Part shown: in pieces, positions 1-8,137 of the stretch
Position numbering within the stretch: the first letter of the stretch is position 1
Layout: every line of letters begins with the position of its first letter
Source of the DNA: Lachnospiraceae bacterium
GTDB lineage: Bacteria > Bacillota > Clostridia > Lachnospirales > Lachnospiraceae
NCBI GenBank assembly: GCA_017962225.1
Contig: JAGCVT010000075.1
Location: forward strand, 1 to 47,334
Direction: 5' to 3'
DNA length: 47,334 bases
The notes under the pieces: model-generated
What the model saw: only the letters and a program-made list of their open reading frames with translations
Told to the model about the DNA's origin: nothing
The model's database searches: none
Made by a program: the position numbers and the translations under genes

Positions 1-213
1 CATCAGTTCCCCGAGCATTGTAAGTTCGCCGGCTTCATCGCTTCCGGCCTTCGCCTCTTCAAGCCAGTATCTTAAATGGCTCTCGGCTCTGTCATACGCT
101 TTTTCTTCAATATACGAATCGTATTTTGCCAAAACCCTGTCTACGGGTATACGGCTCTTTGGATTCATACAAAGGACGCACCTGGGTTCTTCGTAATCTT
201 CTTTGTTTAACAT
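1..213 (-). CDS. TPR-like protein, N-terminal part (cut by window edge)
   Basis: Open to the window edge for 71 codons with no stop, so the C-terminus is missing. The start ATG at 213-211 follows directly on the TAA of the 42-residue gene upstream, with GAGGA just before it as ribosome binding site. The protein has a short N-terminal CVLC pair, then a predicted all-helical stretch rich in charged residues (YWLEEAKAGSDEAGEL). That helical stretch resembles Firmicutes tetratricopeptide-repeat proteins of unknown role. The Cys pair might be half of a zinc site, but only one CxxC is visible here. It is the last visible gene of the TetR-led operon. The TPR assignment is by overall look, not by a complete repeat. 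Confidence 0.6.
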   Translation of the reverse strand, partial: MLNKEDYEEPRCVLCMNPKSRIPVDRVLAKYDSYIEEKAYDRAESHLRYWLEEAKAGSDEAGELTMLGELM

Positions 214-342
214 TTATTCCTCGTCCTCTCTTGCACCTGCCACAAAAGCCACAGCAGATATAACGGATGCAATTGCCGCAACAATTGCAACAATAACGGG
301 TATTCCGATTATTCCGAATAAAATTATCAATATGCCGCCCAT
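214..342 (-). CDS. 42-residue single-span membrane peptide
   Basis: A 42-codon gene lies between the DUF4317 gene and the partial TPR-like gene. The start ATG (342-340) has a strong AAGGAGGAAG site in front of it, and its TAA touches the next gene's ATG. The product is one long hydrophobic helix rich in Ile, Val, Ala and Gly (about residues 3-34), ending in a charged AREDEE tail. It has no cleavable signal peptide. I do not recognise a family. The good Shine-Dalgarno sequence, exact packing between neighbours and clean hydrophobic/charged partition argue that it is a real small membrane protein. It may partner the membrane protease or the DUF3592 protein of the operon, but that is inference. 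Confidence 0.7.
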   Translation of the reverse strand: MGGILIILFGIIGIPVIVAIVAAIASVISAVAFVAGAREDEE

Positions 343-343
343 T

Positions 344-1492
344 TTATTCTTCCTCCTTTAATTTTTCGGTAATCTTCTTTATTATTCCGTTTACTTCCAT
401 ATCGGAGTCCATCGGAATAACCAGGCATTTTCTGCCGTCTATCATTCTTATCTCAACAAGGGATGAAGCCTCGGGCTTAACAGATATTTTTACGTTTTCG
501 CCCTTAACTTCGATTCTGCCTTTTTCTTTTATCCTGTCAATGTGAAGTTCGCCGTCTTCGCCGAGTTCCTTTTCGAATTTCTTCTCAACTATCGGAAGAT
601 GCTCTTCTTTTATGCCCGAATTCTTTAAAAGCTCTGCCACGCCCTTTTTGTCAATTGTGGGCTCCATGGAAAAGACTTTGTTTTCGAGCATGTCGTTTAT
701 ATTGTCCTGAACGTTTCTGACAACTTCAAATGTATCATATCCCGGCGCTTCATTGATAACATCTTCGAGGACATTTTTAAAGATTCTGTTCTCGACCACG
801 CTGGTCATTTCTTCCACGCATCCGAGGCAGTCGCTTATTATCTCGGGATGGATTAAAAGAGGGTCCTTGCAGTAATAAAGAAGTGCGTTTACATCACTGC
901 TTCTGTCATTGAATGCAGGGAATAAAAATCCCACATCAGGCATTTCGACAACCCAGTCACGGATTCTTGCTGCAAAATCATTTTCTTCCTCGCGGTAGGA
1001 TAATGCACCTTTATCAAGATTGACCGGACAGATGCATGAGAAAATATATCTGAATACTTCCTCGGACTCGCCCTGTGAAAAGCCGTCCGTTCCTTCTCTC
1101 GGCACATCATATGCATCGTATATCGTGACTATCAGATAATTGCCGACCGTCGAATATGCATTGATGATTTTTTCGTAATACTTATCGGTTATCGCCTGAT
1201 CGCAAAGTTCACTGTCTCTTAAGGCTAATAGGAATTTCTGCGCATCGTCTCCGTCCATGCTTCTTTCAAAAGAAAGATTTAAAAGGTTTCTGTTTAAAAC
1301 ACCGGATAAACCTTTTTTAAGTATTTCGATATATTTGTGCCTCTCGGAATCGTCTAAATTCGTAAGATATGCATTCATGCGGCTTCTGATTCTTTTTTCG
1401 GAACCAATCACGTAGCAGGTTTCGATCTTAAAAGAAGCCTCGTCGCTGAATTTAAGTCTCTTTTTTATTTCATGTATTTCACTGTTGTTCAT
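344..1492 (-). CDS. DUF4317 family protein
   Basis: The 382-residue product matches the DUF4317 family of Firmicutes, cytoplasmic proteins of unknown function. The opening (NSEIHEIKKRLKF...CYVIGSEKRI) and the region YIEILKKGLSG..NRNLLNLSF are typical. There is no signal peptide or membrane segment. The C-terminal third (from about residue 275) is Lys/Glu-rich and includes a short beta-rich stretch (GRIEVKGENVKISVKPEA). The start ATG abuts the TAA of the protease gene upstream with no spacer. The nearest Shine-Dalgarno-like GAGGA lies inside that gene's end, so translation is probably coupled. It is fourth in the TetR-led operon. Family assignment is firm; the role is unknown. Confidence 0.85.
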   Translation of the reverse strand: MNNSEIHEIKKRLKFSDEASFKIETCYVIGSEKRIRSRMNAYLTNLDDSERHKYIEILKKGLSGVLNRNLLNLSFERSMDGDDAQKFLLALRDSELCDQAITDKYYEKIINAYSTVGNYLIVTIYDAYDVPREGTDGFSQGESEEVFRYIFSCICPVNLDKGALSYREEENDFAARIRDWVVEMPDVGFLFPAFNDRSSDVNALLYYCKDPLLIHPEIISDCLGCVEEMTSVVENRIFKNVLEDVINEAPGYDTFEVVRNVQDNINDMLENKVFSMEPTIDKKGVAELLKNSGIKEEHLPIVEKKFEKELGEDGELHIDRIKEKGRIEVKGENVKISVKPEASSLVEIRMIDGRKCLVIPMDSDMEVNGIIKKITEKLKEEE

Positions 1493-3274
1493 TTAGTAAA
1501 ACCAGTCCTCATCCCAGTAGTCGTAATCGCGGTTATAGCTGTCGAAATCATAACCGTCATAGTAAGTGTCATCAAAATCGTAGTATGAATCAAAGTAACT
1601 GTCCCAGTCAAAATCATCCCAGTTATAATCGTCCCAGTCATAGTACGAATCATCATATGTATCCCAGCCTTCGAATCCGCTTGAATCCCAGTCATAGCTT
1701 AAGATGGAATCATCGGTATCCGCAAATTTTGCAAGGAATGAAAGATATTTGCTGTCAAATCCGACTTTTGAAAATACGTCTTTTAATTCATCATAAAAGT
1801 CACTGTCGCCGTAAGGAAGTGTTACGGAAAGACCTGTCATGTATGAATCGCCTGCAGTGGATGAACAGTAAAGTACCGCAGATTTCATAACGGATGCAAG
1901 CGCATTGGATTCTTCCGTATTCATTGTGGAAGCAAGCGCCATTATATCAACCGCATAGCAGTATGTTTCCATTGTGTATGAGCCGGTTGAAAACCATTCC
2001 CAGATACTCTTATCTCCGTACTTTTCAAACATACTGTCCGGAGCACGTTCTGATCTCTGCATGCTCATGGTGTAGTCGTAAGAAAGAAGTTCGTCTTCGT
2101 TGGCATATGCAAAATCGGTCCACGCGGAATAAAGGAGTCTGGTATATCTTAAATCTATCAGTGCCAGAACACCTTCCGACTCTGCGAAAAGGCTTTCCTG
2201 AATAAAATCATTTACGATAACCTTTGCAACATCGGTCATGGGTGTGGATGAATTGTAGCCAAGTAAGCTTAACCAGTTCTGATATTCCCATCCGCTGCCC
2301 GATTCGAAATCTTCCGATACGATTAAGTAATCGGAATAATCGCAAAGTGCGCATGCGGTTTCAAGTCCGCCCATAAGACATGAGTCAAACCCGATCATTT
2401 CAAATTTAACGCCCGAATCTCTTACGGCTCTCTGGATTTCATCAATTGTGAGTGCAGCGTAAGGATCATTTAAGTTTTCATCCACGCCGTAACCGTACAC
2501 TACTCCGCCGCCGTGATCCCAGAAAATAAGTATGTTTCTGTCTGCGGAATAATTGGCTGCCGCATAAACGATAAAATCTCTTAATGTATCTTCATCCGTA
2601 ATATCAAGCTGTCCCAAAGAATTATCTATAAGCTCAAGGTGCTTGTCGGCAACAAGAAATCTCTGTGAATGCTTATGAGAAATTCCGTCGGTCTTCCACT
2701 TTTTGGTACCGCCTGTCTGAATAACGACATTGACGTTATCGGAAAGAGTTGCATTTAACATCTCTCTTAAATCTTCCGTGGCATATCCGTACTCGCTTTC
2801 AAGGTCTGAACCGTTCATGTAAACCATTACCGTAACGGTATCGGTTCCGTCGCCCTTAAGAGTTACAAACGGGTCTCTGATGGCATTCGAAAAATATTCG
2901 TTCTGCTCTTCGGTATCGGTATTCTGATAAGTAACCGTGGGAGTCGAAACAACAGGGTCCGGATTATTGACGGGGTCGTTAACCACTACCTGGTTCGCAA
3001 TCGGATCGGGTGAGAAAATCACGATTCCCATTAAAATACCGGAGCTTAATAAAATGCCTCCGAATAATAACGCAGTCACTACCGAAATAATCGATACCAG
3101 CGCTATAAGCCAGCCGAATTTAAATTTCTTTTTCTTGGCACCTTTTAAAGGTGTAGGCGACTGATTGATATAGACGGTTGTTCCGTCTGCCCTTACAACA
3201 GTAAAACGAAGCCCACACTTATCACATACGAGCTCGTTCTTATCTATGATATCGCCACATCTGACACAATACAT
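1493..3274 (-). CDS. Membrane-anchored clostripain-like (C11) cysteine protease
   Basis: The 593-residue product starts with a small zinc ribbon (Cys3, Cys6, Cys17, Cys20). A Lys-rich patch and a membrane segment (about 54-88) follow, then a Pro/Asn-rich linker. A peptidase C11 (clostripain) domain begins near residue 145 with VTVMVYMNGSDLES. The predicted catalytic pair is His254 in WDHGGG and Cys299 in GFDSCLMGG. This topology puts the ribbon in the cytoplasm and the protease outside. The last 75 or so residues are almost only Asp, Tyr, Trp, Phe and Ser, a strange acidic-aromatic tail. C11 enzymes usually cleave after Arg or Lys, and the substrate here is unknown. The gene sits 8 bp after the DUF3592-like gene. 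Family is firm; an adhesive or metal-binding role for the tail is a guess. Confidence 0.9.
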   Translation of the reverse strand: MYCVRCGDIIDKNELVCDKCGLRFTVVRADGTTVYINQSPTPLKGAKKKKFKFGWLIALVSIISVVTALLFGGILLSSGILMGIVIFSPDPIANQVVVNDPVNNPDPVVSTPTVTYQNTDTEEQNEYFSNAIRDPFVTLKGDGTDTVTVMVYMNGSDLESEYGYATEDLREMLNATLSDNVNVVIQTGGTKKWKTDGISHKHSQRFLVADKHLELIDNSLGQLDITDEDTLRDFIVYAAANYSADRNILIFWDHGGGVVYGYGVDENLNDPYAALTIDEIQRAVRDSGVKFEMIGFDSCLMGGLETACALCDYSDYLIVSEDFESGSGWEYQNWLSLLGYNSSTPMTDVAKVIVNDFIQESLFAESEGVLALIDLRYTRLLYSAWTDFAYANEDELLSYDYTMSMQRSERAPDSMFEKYGDKSIWEWFSTGSYTMETYCYAVDIMALASTMNTEESNALASVMKSAVLYCSSTAGDSYMTGLSVTLPYGDSDFYDELKDVFSKVGFDSKYLSFLAKFADTDDSILSYDWDSSGFEGWDTYDDSYYDWDDYNWDDFDWDSYFDSYYDFDDTYYDGYDFDSYNRDYDYWDEDWFY

Positions 3275-3282
3275 ATTTACAC

Positions 3283-4155
3283 CTATTTTTTCTTTTTATT
3301 TTTCTTTGTATCGAGAGTCTTTATTTCAAAAGTGTCTTCCACTTCGTATTCTTCGGGAATTTCTGAAGGTTCTTCTTTAGGCTCTTCGTTTATTTCTTCT
3401 TTTATGATTTCTTCTATAGCTTCTTCAGACTCTTCTTTCTTTTCGAATTTCTCGAAATCGTCGTCTACAGACATTGTTTTGCCTTTAAACTTTTTAACTC
3501 TTCGAAGCGCAAAGAATTCCGAAGTTGCGGGAATTAAATCTGTTAAAAGATATATAACGCCGAGAACTCCGACTCCGATGAAAATCCATGCCCACCAGCC
3601 GCTCTTTCTTACGGCCATAACAACACCGAATACTATAAAGCTGATGACACCGAGAAGAGGTATAAGGGCGTTTTCCGCTTTTTCTCTTGCTGCAAAATAT
3701 TTCTTATCCCATTCCGACGAATTCTCTCCGGGCTTCTTGGAAGATTCGAGACCGAAGGAAATAAGGCCCATGTAGTAAAGACCGATTAGAAGAATGACGA
3801 TTCCGAAAGCTGCGGGAATAAGCATCTCAAAATGCCATCCTGCCTCAATAATCCTTTTGGGATCTTTGACATTATAATAAACTTCAAGGTTGATTGTTTC
3901 ATCATCCAGTTCGCCGTAATATGCATCGGTCGCATACACCATTTCTTCACCGACTCTGTACATAAGTTCAAGTACGATGTGAGGATCCGTTTCCGATTCA
4001 ACCTTGTATCTTGAAACAATGGTTGCATCTGTTTTCTGAGCATAAAGATTGACAGAATTGTATAGTATGAAAAGAACTATTCCGCCGATTATAAAAAGTC
4101 CGCCAAGAATTACGCATGCCGTTCCGACGTTTTTGTTGTTAAGCCTGTTTCCCAT
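3283..4155 (-). CDS. DUF3592-like membrane protein with acidic C-terminal tail
   Basis: The 290-residue product has a first membrane helix at about 11-33. An extracytoplasmic beta-rich segment follows (ATIVSRYKVES...VLELMYRVGEEMVYATD..YYNVKDPKRI), in the manner of DUF3592 proteins. Helices come next near 106-132, 163-182 and 186-206. The final 80 residues are soluble and dominated by Glu and Lys. No catalytic motif is visible. The ATG at 4155 is preceded by GGGGAA, and the gap to the TetR stop is only 5 bp, so it is second in that operon. DUF3592 has no established function. The TetR linkage suggests an envelope-stress or transport-related role. Confidence 0.7.
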   Translation of the reverse strand: MGNRLNNKNVGTACVILGGLFIIGGIVLFILYNSVNLYAQKTDATIVSRYKVESETDPHIVLELMYRVGEEMVYATDAYYGELDDETINLEVYYNVKDPKRIIEAGWHFEMLIPAAFGIVILLIGLYYMGLISFGLESSKKPGENSSEWDKKYFAAREKAENALIPLLGVISFIVFGVVMAVRKSGWWAWIFIGVGVLGVIYLLTDLIPATSEFFALRRVKKFKGKTMSVDDDFEKFEKKEESEEAIEEIIKEEINEEPKEEPSEIPEEYEVEDTFEIKTLDTKKNKKKK

Positions 4156-4160
4156 GAATT

Positions 4161-4772
4161 TTATTCCCCGTCCACATAAACTGTATTTTTCATCATTTCG
4201 AAGTATTCTTTTATTTCCGAAAGATATTTTTCGCCGTCAAATTCGCCGTTTTTATACGCTTTTTCCCTGATTCCCTTAATTGTATATCCGACTGTCATGT
4301 CAAGCATGCTTCTTTTGACGTGCTTTGAAAGCTTTCCTTCATCGAAAGCCGAAAGTGCTTCATTGACCTTTTCAAGATAGGGCTCGATTTTGGAACGTGT
4401 AACTTCAACGATTTCCTCATCGTTCTCATCTTCCATAGCCTGAATCATCAAAGGCGCATAAGGATATATTTTGGATATTCCTGCCTTTGTTTCTTCTATC
4501 GTGTAAAGAATGTCAAAATAGTCAGTCTTCGACGATGAAAGATTGACTGCAAGCTCCATATTAAGGTACTTAACACAATAATCGGCCACAAAAGTGTAAA
4601 GACCTGCCTTGTTTACAAAATAGTGAAACCAAAGCCCTTTAGATACTCCTGCGACCTTAACCATATCGTCGGTGCTCGCAAGCTTGTAGCCTTTTAAAGC
4701 AAAAACCTGCATTGCGCCGTTTATCATTTTATCCTGTTTCTCTTTTTTCAGATCAAAAAATTTATCATTCAT
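4161..4772 (-). CDS. TetR/AcrR family transcriptional regulator
   Basis: The 203-residue product has the TetR helix-turn-helix at the N-terminus (about residues 10-60). INGAMQVFALKGYKLAS is followed by DDMVKVAGVSKGLWFHYF and NKAGLYTFVADYC, where KGLWFHYFVNKAGLY is the recognition helix and its follow-on. The C-terminal part is helical, as expected for the ligand-binding dimer domain; the ligand is unknown. It is the first gene of a six-gene minus-strand operon and is divergent from the YtxH-like gene. A TTGAAG-17-TAAGAT promoter and an adjacent inverted repeat lie just upstream, so autorepression is likely. The start ATG follows an AAGGGAAA-type site about 10 nt upstream. Confidence 0.9.
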   Translation of the reverse strand: MNDKFFDLKKEKQDKMINGAMQVFALKGYKLASTDDMVKVAGVSKGLWFHYFVNKAGLYTFVADYCVKYLNMELAVNLSSSKTDYFDILYTIEETKAGISKIYPYAPLMIQAMEDENDEEIVEVTRSKIEPYLEKVNEALSAFDEGKLSKHVKRSMLDMTVGYTIKGIREKAYKNGEFDGEKYLSEIKEYFEMMKNTVYVDGE

Positions 4773-4796
4773 GCCGTAGATTTCCCTTGCTGATAA

Positions 4797-4813
4797 TTGA
4801 CTAAATCAGTCGA
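4797..4813. promoter_or_regulatory. Candidate TetR operator (inverted repeat)
   Basis: TTGACT-AAATC-AGTCGA has half-sites matching at 5 of 6 positions (GACT/AGTC is perfect). It sits directly downstream of the TetR gene's -10 box and could also act on the divergent gene. A nearby longer-spaced CTGAT/ATCAG pair overlaps it. The position, not an experiment, is the argument for an autoregulatory operator. Confidence 0.5.
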
Positions 4814-4817
4814 AAAT

Positions 4818-4846
4818 ATCTTATCATAATTGATATTCAACTTCAA
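4818..4846 (-). promoter_or_regulatory. Promoter of the TetR-led operon
   Basis: Read on the minus strand, the -35 is TTGAAG (4846-4841) and the -10 is TAAGAT (4823-4818) with a 17-bp spacer. The candidate operator follows at the expected transcription start. The TetR ATG lies about 46 nt downstream of the -10. Confidence 0.6.
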
Positions 4847-4919
4847 TGCTTTTCTATTTACTTTTACGAGTATTAAGAGTAAAATATCCGTATATGTAAC
4901 ACAAAGGAGGTTATTCAAA

Positions 4920-5291
4920 ATGAAGAAAACTACGAAGGGATTTCTTTTAGGTTTAACAACCGCAGCAGCATGTGTTGGCGCATATTATGTTTATCAGAAC
5001 AGAGATAAGATTTTTAAAACCGAAGAAATTATAAATGAAGACGGAACAGTAACCAAAAAGCGTTCCTATGTGGACCTTGACAACATCAAGGAAAAAACAA
5101 ACGAAGCAGTATCAAAGACAAAAGAGACCGCTCAGAACACCTGGAAAAAAGCTCAGGACAAGATTGACGGTTTAAAGAAGAAAAAAGGCGATGATTCCGT
5201 AGCTGAGGAAATCAAGGACGCTGCAGAAGATATCAAGGAAACTGTAGAAGATGCAGTTGAGGATATCGTTGAAGAAGTTAAAGAAGATTAA
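4920..5291 (+). CDS. YtxH-like membrane-anchored amphipathic helix protein
   Basis: The product is 123 residues from ATG 4920, chosen because AAAGGAGG sits 8 bases upstream; a longer in-frame opening from 4830 has no such site. Residues 6-24 form a membrane segment (FLLGLTTAAACVGAYYVY). The rest is a long highly charged helix with repeated Lys/Glu-rich heptads (EAVSKTKETAQNTWKKAQDK, then DAAEDIKETVEDAVEDI), like YtxH and LEA-type stress proteins. A cytoplasmic or envelope-facing coiled coil is likely. It is the only plus-strand gene in the first 42 kb, is divergent from TetR and has its own terminator. No enzymatic motif is present. The stress role is inferred from the family. Confidence 0.8.
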   Translation: MKKTTKGFLLGLTTAAACVGAYYVYQNRDKIFKTEEIINEDGTVTKKRSYVDLDNIKEKTNEAVSKTKETAQNTWKKAQDKIDGLKKKKGDDSVAEEIKDAAEDIKETVEDAVEDIVEEVKED

Positions 5292-5311
5292 TAACCTTTA
5301 AGTTCATATGT

Positions 5312-5344
5312 AAAAAGAGACATTGTAATGATGTCTCTTTTTTT
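5312..5344. terminator. Bidirectional intrinsic terminator
   Basis: A 12-bp stem (AAAAAGAGACAT / ATGTCTCTTTTT) with a 7-base loop is flanked by T runs on both strands. It lies between the convergent ends of the YtxH-like gene and atpC and probably serves both. Confidence 0.9.
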
Positions 5345-5348
5345 AGCT

Positions 5349-5759
5349 TTAAGTCTGATTTCTGTTCTTAAGTTTCAGTCTGTTCATTTCTCTGGCAATT
5401 CTCATCTGCGCGGATTTGTATTCCTGAATACTCTGCTTCTGAAGCATTGCCTCTTTAGCCTGTGCGGCTGCGGCCTTTGCCCTGTTCTCATCTATTTCTT
5501 CGGGAGTCTCAACCGTATCGACCAAAACCTTTACGTCATTGTCGGCCACAACAAGTATTCCCTGGGAAACGCAGGTGACCACTCTCTCCCCTTCGGGAAG
5601 CGTATATTCCATTATTCCGGGAACGATGGCAGCAACCATGTTTTTATGATGCGCCATGATTCCGTATGAGCCGTCAGTAATGGGAACCACGAGGCTTAAA
5701 CACTCACCCTCGTAAAAGTTTCTCTCGGCGGCCAGGATATGAAGCGAAAAACTGTTCAT
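5349..5759 (-). CDS. atpC: ATP synthase F1 epsilon subunit
   Basis: The 136-residue product fits the family length. The N-terminal beta-sandwich carries typical motifs (FSLHILAAERNFYEGE, ITDGSYGIMAHHKNMVAAI) and is followed by the two-helix C-terminal domain (about 90-130, NRAKAAAAQAKEAM). Epsilon binds gamma in the central stalk of the membrane-bound complex and can inhibit ATP hydrolysis through its C-terminal helices. It is the last gene of the atp run, 3 bp after atpD and just before the bidirectional terminator. Confidence 0.95.
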   Translation of the reverse strand: MNSFSLHILAAERNFYEGECLSLVVPITDGSYGIMAHHKNMVAAIVPGIMEYTLPEGERVVTCVSQGILVVADNDVKVLVDTVETPEEIDENRAKAAAAQAKEAMLQKQSIQEYKSAQMRIAREMNRLKLKNRNQT

Positions 5760-5762
5760 ACT

Positions 5763-7172
<1,410 letters not shown>

Positions 7173-7183
7173 TTATAAAAACA

Positions 7184-8125
7184 TTATTGTCTTGCCAGTG
7201 CTTTTTCTTTCTTTTTCTTCTTCGCACGTGCACCTGCGGAAACCTCGGTTATCTCCTGAGTGATTGCCGCCTGTCTGGTGTGATTGTACTGAACTGTAAG
7301 TTTTTCGATGAGTTCTTCCGCATTTCTGTTGGCAGATTCCATCGCATTCATACGCGCACTCTGTTCGGAACAGAAGCTGTCTACAAGTGCACCGTAAATA
7401 ATTCCCGTTATGTAGCTTGAAATCATATTGTCGAGTGCTTCTCTCGCATTCGGATAAAACTCTATATCGCCCTGAGGCCATACAAAGCCTCTCGTGGATT
7501 TCTGCTCTTCTTCGAGTTCTTTTTTGCTTAACTTAAAATCCGATCTGTTGAAAGGAAGCAGTCTCATTACTTTAACCTTTGCTTCCATTCCGGATTCATA
7601 ATCGGTAAAGATAATATAAATCTTTGAGATTTTTTTATCGTCGTACAAATCAAGCAGAAGGTTGGAAATCTCTCTGGCTCTTGCCAGTGTAGGATTCTGA
7701 GCCGTATAAAGGAATGTCTTTTCAATTGGAATGTTTTTGGAAGTAAAATATCTTCTTCCGTATTCACCCACGACAAAAAGAAGCTTGTCATGCTTTTTGG
7801 TCATCAGTTTGCTTGCTTCTTTTATGACATTCTGGTTATAAGCGCCCGCAAGACCTTTATCCGCCGTAATAACAAGATAAGCGTATGTACCCTCTATCTC
7901 GTATGTATTGCCTGCAGGATAAAAATAATCGCTCTGAACGTTTTTAACCGTCTTGAAGATTCGTCTGATGCTTAAGGCAACTTCCTCGAAGTACGGCTTT
8001 GTCTTGTCGAGTTCTTTTTTTATCTTTCTCATTTTGTTGGAGGATATAAGGTACATGGCGTTGGTGATTTTCTGAGTGTCACGAACGCTCTGAATATGAC
8101 CTTTTATCTCCTTCATATTCGACAT
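7184..8125 (-). CDS. atpG: ATP synthase F1 gamma subunit
   Basis: The 313-residue product is somewhat longer than the usual 280-295. The N-terminal helix (KEIKGHIQSVRDTQKITNAM) and the C-terminal helix (EELIEKLTVQYNHTRQAAIT..EITE) form the rotor coiled coil. The extra length includes an insertion-like segment around residues 190-215 and a basic tail (GARAKKKKKEKALARQ) beyond the usual end. Gamma transmits rotation from the c ring to beta. An AAGAGG site precedes the ATG at 8125, 12 bp after atpA. The basic tail could lie near the head or the membrane; no function is known for it. Confidence 0.95.
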   Translation of the reverse strand: MSNMKEIKGHIQSVRDTQKITNAMYLISSNKMRKIKKELDKTKPYFEEVALSIRRIFKTVKNVQSDYFYPAGNTYEIEGTYAYLVITADKGLAGAYNQNVIKEASKLMTKKHDKLLFVVGEYGRRYFTSKNIPIEKTFLYTAQNPTLARAREISNLLLDLYDDKKISKIYIIFTDYESGMEAKVKVMRLLPFNRSDFKLSKKELEEEQKSTRGFVWPQGDIEFYPNAREALDNMISSYITGIIYGALVDSFCSEQSARMNAMESANRNAEELIEKLTVQYNHTRQAAITQEITEVSAGARAKKKKKEKALARQ

Positions 8126-8137
8126 ATAAAATACCTC

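Noticed and set aside
3332..3775. Plus-strand open frame of 147 codons opposite the DUF3592-like gene
   Set aside because: Ser-rich shadow of the Glu/Lys-rich tail, with no ribosome binding site or family.
4830..4919. Longer start for the YtxH-like protein
   Set aside because: No ribosome binding site at 4830, whereas AAAGGAGG precedes the ATG at 4920; the extension overlaps the promoter region.
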